This document shows, piece after piece, positions 7,619 through 12,170 of a stretch of 12,170 bases of DNA. Under the pieces are notes generated by a model that saw only the letters and a program-made list of their open reading frames with translations, made no database searches and was not told where the DNA came from. Position 1 is the stretch's first letter. Every line of letters starts with the position of its first letter. This DNA comes from Serpentinimonas sp. (GTDB lineage Bacteria; Pseudomonadota; Gammaproteobacteria; Burkholderiales; Burkholderiaceae_C): assembly GCA_025458665.1 (NCBI GenBank), contig JALOSG010000065.1, forward strand, positions 1 to 12,170, read 5' to 3'. A program made the translations under genes and the position numbers.

Positions 7619-10193
7619 ATCGCTCAAAGCGGCTGGGCGGGTCGTAAGCCTCCCGCAGGTACTGGTAGCGGGGAATGTTCTCGCGCAGCGTCTGCAGCGG
7701 GTTCACACCCAGCCGCGAGAAGCCCGAGAACTCCAACTGGAAGAGCAGGCGCGCGTTGGACTGGTTTCTTGTCTGTTGCAAACGCTCCAGAACGAACCGG
7801 CCGATCCAGCAACCGGCGTCGTACTCGAAGCCGGCCACAAAGTCCACCACGCGGTTCTCGGTGAAACTGTAGTTGATCCGGCCTACCGAATACCAGCGGC
7901 CTGGCCCCAGCCCCTGCCCGGGGCGCCCGGGTACATCGGTGGCCGCGTTGGTGTCGCCAAACAGGTCGCTCAGGGGCCATTGCCACCCTACATCGAGGAG
8001 TTCGCTCACATCGCGCTGCAGGTTCACGTCGCGCTGGACCCGGTAGGCCGCGTTGAGGACGCGGTAGTCGCCAGGGCTGTAGCGTGCGCCCAGCGTGGTC
8101 CGTACGGACTCTCCGGCGTCGGGGTTGAACTGCACCGTACCGTTGGTGGACCACGCCGGACTCCAGTTGATGCGCGCACCCACCAGCACGTCGCTGAAGG
8201 ACTCCTGCACCGGTGGCGTGCCCGGCAACGTGACCCGCTGGTCCGAGAAGCGGTAGCGCTGCGCAATACCCGCATTCACCACCTCTGCGCCGGTCTGCGG
8301 GTCCAGCAGCCGTGACGTGACACCCACAGTGGCGGTGTTCACATCGGCAATGCGGTCCTGCCCGCCAAAGGGGTTGGCGCTGTAGATGGTGGCCAGGTTG
8401 AAGTCGAAGGCCGACGTGTCGTAGACCGGCAGGCTGCTCTGGTCGCGGAATGGGGTGTATGCGTAGAAGACCCGCGGCTCCAGCGTCTGGGTGAAGGCGC
8501 GGCCAAAGAACGAGGCCTCGCGCTCGAAGAACAGGTTGCCGTCCACGGTGAAGGTGGGCACTGCCACGTTGGTATCGCGGGCAAACGGGGCGGCGTTGGC
8601 GTCGAACTGGTAGCGCCTCAGGTGCAACTGGACCGCTGGCGTGAGCGACCAGGCGGGTGCCAGCCAGGTGTGGCTGGCGCGGGCCAGCAGGTAAGCGCGG
8701 GTGCCATCGAAGCTGTTGGGGGCTGCCGCCAGCCGGCGCTTGAACCGGGTGAGGTCGCCCTCCAGGCTCCAGGCCGTGCCGGGCAACACCCCTTCGGCCA
8801 GCCGGTTCTGGGGGGCGTAGCGCAGCGTGAGCGAAGGCACCCGGTCATAGGGCGGGGTGATGGGAGCGTCCACGTCCTGCAAGGTCTGCCAGGTGTAGGC
8901 GCCGGCCGCCAGACTCCAGTTGCCGCTGGCCCAGTTGAACGCGGCATCGCTGGGCAGCAGGCGTTCGGTCAGCGTGGTGCTGGAGCGGGGAAAGTCGCGC
9001 CAGTAGTTGTCGTCGCTTACCCGGTTGAGGTTGAGGTTCACCGATGAGCCACCGCGCCCGGCCACAGGCCCCAGCGCCTGGCTGTGCTGCAGCGAGGCCG
9101 CCCAGCGGTCGTCGCCATTGCGCAGCCGGTCCGAGGGCATGTAGGCCCCACGGAAGGTGCCCGCGTAGTTGCGCTCCAGATAGCGGAACTCGCCGCCCAA
9201 GTCTATGCCCCGCTTGCTCATGAGCGTGGGGTAGAGCGTGGCGTCCCGGTTGGGCGCCAGGTTCAGGTAGTAGGGCAGCGTGAGCTCCAGGCCGCTCTGG
9301 CTATCGAGGTTGATGGTGGGTGGCAGCACGCCGCTCTTGCGCCGGTCGGAGAGCGGAAAGCTCACGTAGGGCGAGGCCAGCAGCGGTACGCCCTTGAAGC
9401 GCAGCACGCCGTTGGTGGCGGTACCCGTCTCCTCCGCGTTGTCGAACTCGATGCGCGATGCGGTGACGGTCCAGTCGGGTTCCCAGTTGTCGCCAGCGCT
9501 AGCCGGGCGGGCGCAGGTGGTGTAGCTGGCACCGAACGCGACCGACAGGCTCTCGCCCCGGAATTCCATGCGCTCGGCTTCGCCCTGCCCGCCGTTGCGC
9601 AGCAACGAGAAGCGGGGGTTGGTGAAGTAGCCCTCGAAGGTGTCGAGCTTGAGTTGCAGCTCCGGGCCTTCAAACACGTCGCCAAGGCGGTTGATACGCA
9701 CCTGCCCCGTGGCCGTGGCGGTGTCCGTGGCCTCCACATGCTCCATCCGGTCGGCGCGCACCACCATGTCGTGCCGGCGCAGTTCCGCGTTGCCTTCCAG
9801 CACCGTGTTCACCCCGGTTTGCCCGCTCAGCCTGTCCCCAAAGAAAAAGGTGGATGCCTGGTTCTTCACATCGCTGGGCAGGCGCTCCACCAACACTTCG
9901 CTCTGCTGCAGCCGCAGCGGCGCCCAGCCAGAGGTAGGGGCGCCAGCTTGCGCGATGGCAGACAGAGGCAGCGCCAGGTTGCCCACACCAGCCAGCCCCA
10001 CCAGCCCCACCCATCCGGCCAGCCCGTAAAGCCTGGCCAGGCCGCGAGGCCGTGGCGCCTGCGCATCGCCCGGGAACGCGCCATGCCAGCCGCCCGCCAC
10101 CGGACGAGGCCGGCAGTCTTCCAGGGCAGGGGCGCGTTCGGCCGCGGCGATAAACGGGTTCAAGTCAGGCACATTCGTAAAATAAAGAACCAT
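7611..10193 (-). CDS. lptD: LPS-assembly outer-membrane protein LptD
   Basis: Beta-barrel that, plugged by LptE, inserts lipopolysaccharide into the outer leaflet of the outer membrane. The 860 residues are longer than E. coli LptD (784) because of an extended N-terminus: the hydrophobic signal core is only at about 54-82, ending near AIAQA. Next come the periplasmic OstA/LptA-like domain (about 97-225; for example VLEGNAELRRHDMVVRADRM, 131-150) and the LptD barrel (about 240-850; KGVPLLASPYVSFPLSDRRKSG, 267-288, and a conserved end YDAGCWIGRF, 791-800). The mature protein has only two cysteines, Cys227 and Cys795, whereas E. coli has four in two disulfides. The start is uncertain: ATG at 10193 has no ribosome-binding site and overlaps a GATAAT box; in-frame GTG codons at 10172 and 10100 are alternatives, the last giving a more usual signal peptide. 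It is first in the operon with surA and rsmA. Confidence 0.95.
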   Translation of the reverse strand: MVLYFTNVPDLNPFIAAAERAPALEDCRPRPVAGGWHGAFPGDAQAPRPRGLARLYGLAGWVGLVGLAGVGNLALPLSAIAQAGAPTSGWAPLRLQQSEVLVERLPSDVKNQASTFFFGDRLSGQTGVNTVLEGNAELRRHDMVVRADRMEHVEATDTATATGQVRINRLGDVFEGPELQLKLDTFEGYFTNPRFSLLRNGGQGEAERMEFRGESLSVAFGASYTTCARPASAGDNWEPDWTVTASRIEFDNAEETGTATNGVLRFKGVPLLASPYVSFPLSDRRKSGVLPPTINLDSQSGLELTLPYYLNLAPNRDATLYPTLMSKRGIDLGGEFRYLERNYAGTFRGAYMPSDRLRNGDDRWAASLQHSQALGPVAGRGGSSVNLNLNRVSDDNYWRDFPRSSTTLTERLLPSDAAFNWASGNWSLAAGAYTWQTLQDVDAPITPPYDRVPSLTLRYAPQNRLAEGVLPGTAWSLEGDLTRFKRRLAAAPNSFDGTRAYLLARASHTWLAPAWSLTPAVQLHLRRYQFDANAAPFARDTNVAVPTFTVDGNLFFEREASFFGRAFTQTLEPRVFYAYTPFRDQSSLPVYDTSAFDFNLATIYSANPFGGQDRIADVNTATVGVTSRLLDPQTGAEVVNAGIAQRYRFSDQRVTLPGTPPVQESFSDVLVGARINWSPAWSTNGTVQFNPDAGESVRTTLGARYSPGDYRVLNAAYRVQRDVNLQRDVSELLDVGWQWPLSDLFGDTNAATDVPGRPGQGLGPGRWYSVGRINYSFTENRVVDFVAGFEYDAGCWIGRFVLERLQQTRNQSNARLLFQLEFSGFSRLGVNPLQTLRENIPRYQYLREAYDPPSRFERYE
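10178..10183 (+). promoter_or_regulatory. Candidate TAAAAT -10 box of amgK-rsmE
   Basis: TAAAAT (5 of 6 to consensus) in an AT-rich island inside the first codons assigned to lptD. Transcription would start near 10190 and give a leader of about 66 nt with the palindrome at 10218-10234. No convincing -35 lies 16-18 bp upstream. Confidence 0.35.
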
Positions 10194-10197
10194 TATC
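10192..10197 (-). promoter_or_regulatory. Candidate GATAAT -10 box overlapping the lptD ATG
   Basis: On the minus strand GATAAT (5 of 6 to TATAAT) includes the A and T of the assigned lptD start codon. If used, the message would begin around 10185 and translation would have to start further in. The -35 region is GC-rich and a poor match. Confidence 0.3.
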
Positions 10198-10217
10198 TAC
10201 GAGGCCCCCGGCGCCCC

Positions 10218-10234
10218 GCAGGTCCTGGACCTGC
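10218..10234. other. 17-bp perfect palindrome between divergent lptD and amgK
   Basis: GCAGGTCC-T-GGACCTGC, arms 8 bp with one central base, in the 62-bp region between the two start codons. A further CTGGACC follows at 10234-10241. In RNA it would fold as a 6-bp stem with a 5-nt loop 22 nt before the amgK ATG. It could be a dimeric repressor site serving both genes or a leader hairpin. Confidence 0.4.
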
Positions 10235-10255
10235 CTGGACCGGCCCCGAACCGCC

Positions 10256-11404
10256 ATGAATACGCCCCAACCGCCAGATTCCCAAACCGAAGCCCCAGCC
10301 GCACCTGTGGTGGTTGCGTGGGCGAGCGCGGCCCGCGAAGCCGCCTTCCTGGACTGGATCGGTGCGCTGGCCGGGGAACACCAGCTGGTGCTGGCCACCC
10401 TGCGTCCGGCCTCCGCCGATGCCAGCTTCCGGCGCTACCTTCGGCTGGACCGCGAGGGCGGCGCGGGCAGCGTCATCGTGATGGACGCGCCCCCGGAGCA
10501 CGAGAACTGCCGGCCCTTTGTGGAGGTGTCCCGCCTCATGCAGAAAGCGGGCCTGCGGGTGCCGCACATCCTCGACTGGCATGAACAGCGGGGCTTCATG
10601 CTGCTGGAAGATGTGGGCGACCAGACCCTGCTGGAAGTGCTGAGCCCCGAGCGGCCCGCTGACGCGCTCCCTTATTACCGCGATGCCACCAGCAGCCTGC
10701 TGGCCTGGCAGGGCGCCAGCCGTCCGGGCGTGCTCCCCCCCTACGACGAAGCGCTCCTTACCCGCGAACTCGAGCTGTTCCCCGAGTGGTACCTGGGCCG
10801 CCACAAGGGGCTGGAGATCGACGCCAAGACCCGCGAGATGCTGTCGGCTACCTTCCGCACGCTGGTGCAGCGCAACCTGGCCGCGCCGCAGGTGTTCGTG
10901 CACCGCGACTTCATGCCGCGCAATCTCATGCTGCCGCGCGGCCCCTACCCTGTGGCCCGCCAGACTGGCGCTCCGCAGACGCACCTGGCCGTGCTCGATT
11001 TCCAGGACGCGGTGTACGGCCCCATCACCTACGACATGGCCAGCCTCATGCGCGACGCCTTCCTCACCTGGGAGGAAGACTTTGTGCTCGACGTGACCAT
11101 CCGCTACTGGGAGCAGGCACGCCGCCTGGGCCTGATGGACTTCGAGGGCTGGAGCGAGGACTTTGGCGCCTTCTACCGCGCGGTGGAATGGATGGGCCTG
11201 CAGCGCCACCTGAAGGTGGCCGGCATCTTTGCGCGCCTCACGCTGCGCGACGGCAAGCCCAAGTACCTGGCCGATGCGCCGCGCTTCATCCATTACATCC
11301 GCCACACGGCTGTGCGCTACCGCGAATTCAAGCCGCTGCTGCGCCTGATCGACGAGGTGGAAGGCCTGCAGGCGGCTTCGGGCTTTGCCTACGGGCGGGT
11401 GTGA
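10256..11404 (+). CDS. amgK: Aminoglycoside-phosphotransferase-fold sugar kinase, AmgK-like
   Basis: Probable anomeric MurNAc/GlcNAc kinase of the peptidoglycan-recycling route that feeds UDP-MurNAc synthesis without new fructose-6-phosphate. The 382-residue soluble protein has a kinase N-lobe (ASADASFRRYLRL, 52-64; VIVMDAPPEHE, 73-83; FMLLEDVGDQTLLE, 114-127) and the APH catalytic loop VHRDFMPRNLM (215-225) with Asp218 and Asn223, followed by metal-binding LDFQDAVYGPITYDMASL (247-264). The first 25 residues are Pro/Ala-rich and likely disordered. The divergent arrangement with lptD is the same as for Pseudomonas amgK, which supports the name; substrate is inferred. In Pseudomonas the next gene is murU (a uridylyltransferase), but here rsmE follows after 15 bp. 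No good ribosome-binding site precedes the ATG; a GGAC at 10237-10240 is too distant. Confidence 0.82.
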   Translation: MNTPQPPDSQTEAPAAPVVVAWASAAREAAFLDWIGALAGEHQLVLATLRPASADASFRRYLRLDREGGAGSVIVMDAPPEHENCRPFVEVSRLMQKAGLRVPHILDWHEQRGFMLLEDVGDQTLLEVLSPERPADALPYYRDATSSLLAWQGASRPGVLPPYDEALLTRELELFPEWYLGRHKGLEIDAKTREMLSATFRTLVQRNLAAPQVFVHRDFMPRNLMLPRGPYPVARQTGAPQTHLAVLDFQDAVYGPITYDMASLMRDAFLTWEEDFVLDVTIRYWEQARRLGLMDFEGWSEDFGAFYRAVEWMGLQRHLKVAGIFARLTLRDGKPKYLADAPRFIHYIRHTAVRYREFKPLLRLIDEVEGLQAASGFAYGRV

Positions 11405-11419
11405 AGCAGGCCGCCCGCT

Positions 11420-12169
11420 GTGCCACGCATCTACCACCCGGAGGCCCTGCAGAGCGGCCAGACACTGGAACTGTCGCCTGAAGCGGCGCGCCATGTGCAG
11501 GTGTTGCGCCTGCAGCCCGGCGATGGCCTGACGCTGTTTGGTGACCCCGTGCTGGCCGGCGAGTGGACCGCCACGGTGCTGCGCATGGGCCGCCAGACCG
11601 TGGAGGTGCAGGCGTTGCGGCACGAGGCGGTGGACCGTGAGCCGGCACGCCCGGTGCACCTGGTGGTGGGCATGCCTGCCAACGACCGCATGGACTGGCT
11701 GGTGGAAAAGGCCACCGAACTGGGCGTGGCCAGCATCCAGCCGCTTATGACCGAGCGCAGCGTGCTGCGCCTGCAAGGCGAGCGTGCGGAGAAAAAACGC
11801 CTGCACTGGCAGGCGGTGGCGGTGAGCGCCTGCGAGCAATGTGGCGGCAACCGTGTGCCCGTGGTGCATCCGGTCCGTCCGCTGGATGGCTGGTTGCGCG
11901 AGGACGAACGGGAAGAGGTTCGGCAGGGTGCCCGTGCTACGCTTTCCCTGGCCGTTGGGAGCCTGCCGCTGGCGGGCTGGGCCACCCGCCTTGCACCCAC
12001 GCAGCCGGTCTGGTTGCTGCATGGGCCAGAGGGCGGCCTGGCCCCAGCGGAAGAAGAACGCCTCTTGTCCCGGGGCTGGTCCCCGGTGGGCCTGGGGTCC
12101 CGGGTTCTGCGTGCCGAGACCGCTGCCGTGGCGGCCATGGCTATTTTGGGACACGCCCATGCCGCTTGA
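11420..12169 (+). CDS. rsmE: 16S rRNA uridine-1498 N3-methyltransferase RsmE
   Basis: SPOUT-class methyltransferase that makes m3U1498 in the decoding region of 16S rRNA. The 249 residues are full length: N-terminal PUA-like RNA-binding domain (MPRIYHPE at the start; HVQVLRLQPGD, 25-35), then the knotted SAM-binding domain with LVEKATELGVASIQPL (94-109), ACEQCGGNRVPVV (137-149), LLHGPEGGL (199-207) and LGSRVLRAETA (225-235). The start is GTG at 11420, where homology begins; AGG at 11408-11410 is 9 nt before it. It lies 15 bp after the kinase gene and is probably co-transcribed. Two rRNA methyltransferase genes (rsmA and rsmE) thus flank the lptD/amgK divergent region. Confidence 0.96.
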   Translation: MPRIYHPEALQSGQTLELSPEAARHVQVLRLQPGDGLTLFGDPVLAGEWTATVLRMGRQTVEVQALRHEAVDREPARPVHLVVGMPANDRMDWLVEKATELGVASIQPLMTERSVLRLQGERAEKKRLHWQAVAVSACEQCGGNRVPVVHPVRPLDGWLREDEREEVRQGARATLSLAVGSLPLAGWATRLAPTQPVWLLHGPEGGLAPAEEERLLSRGWSPVGLGSRVLRAETAAVAAMAILGHAHAA

Positions 12170-12170
12170 T
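12159..12170 (+). CDS. Possible start of the next gene, cut by the window edge
   Basis: An ATG at 12159 overlaps the rsmE stop in another frame, with GGGA (12148-12151) 7 nt upstream. Only four codons (MPLD) are visible, so nothing can be said about the product. Overlapping starts are common in this operon style, but this one is a guess. Confidence 0.25.

Noticed and set aside
9084..10259. Open frame of 391 codons on the plus strand opposite lptD
   Set aside because: LptD is unmistakable in the other strand, and this reading shows no domain and an arginine-rich random composition.
10193..12160. Long open frame of 655 codons on the minus strand opposite amgK and rsmE
   Set aside because: It lies antisense to two well-supported genes, is rich in His, Gln, Gly and Arg, has no recognisable motif, and is the usual third-position artefact of high-GC coding DNA.

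Overview
The window is GC-rich and densely coded, and reads like a chromosomal segment of a betaproteobacterium, most likely Burkholderiales and probably Comamonadaceae. The pointers are the lptD-surA-rsmA cluster divergent from an AmgK-type kinase, an MaeB-type malic enzyme with a phosphotransacetylase tail, -10 boxes of the TAAAAT and TACAAT kind, and the overall protein character. The genus is an inference. No IS element, prophage, CRISPR array, tRNA or rRNA is visible.

Left part (1-4118): pgk (glycolysis) on the minus strand faces away from a small DUF2061 membrane-protein gene. The 178-bp region between them holds a good inverted repeat on a plausible promoter for the small gene, while pgk itself looks leaderless. 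The malic enzyme gene maeB follows after a 174-bp gap rich in hairpins.

Middle (4119-5440): a 239-bp untranslated stretch with competing inverted repeats precedes a gene for an exported RNase of the Sa/N1/T1 family. Its catalytic Glu, two Arg and His are all present. The next gene in the same direction encodes a long barstar-family protein that keeps the inhibitory Asp-x-x-aromatic-Asp motif. I read the two as a secreted ribonuclease with its cytoplasmic inhibitor. This is the most accessory-looking and most interesting module in the window.

Right part (5441-12170): rsmA, surA and lptD lie on the minus strand as a tightly overlapping operon in the order lptD-surA-rsmA (outer-membrane LPS insertion, periplasmic chaperone, 16S rRNA dimethylation). 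The pdxA gene found between surA and rsmA in E. coli is absent. Divergent from lptD lie an AmgK-like amino-sugar kinase gene, probably for cell-wall recycling, and rsmE (16S rRNA m3U1498 methyltransferase), 15 bp apart. The start of one more gene may overlap the end of rsmE at the window edge. No murU is seen beside amgK.

Most of the window is core metabolism and envelope or ribosome biogenesis. The points worth a second look are the RNase/barstar pair and its leader, the coordinated absence of disulfide cysteines in both the RNase and LptD, the leaderless-looking pgk, and several unexplained palindromes.
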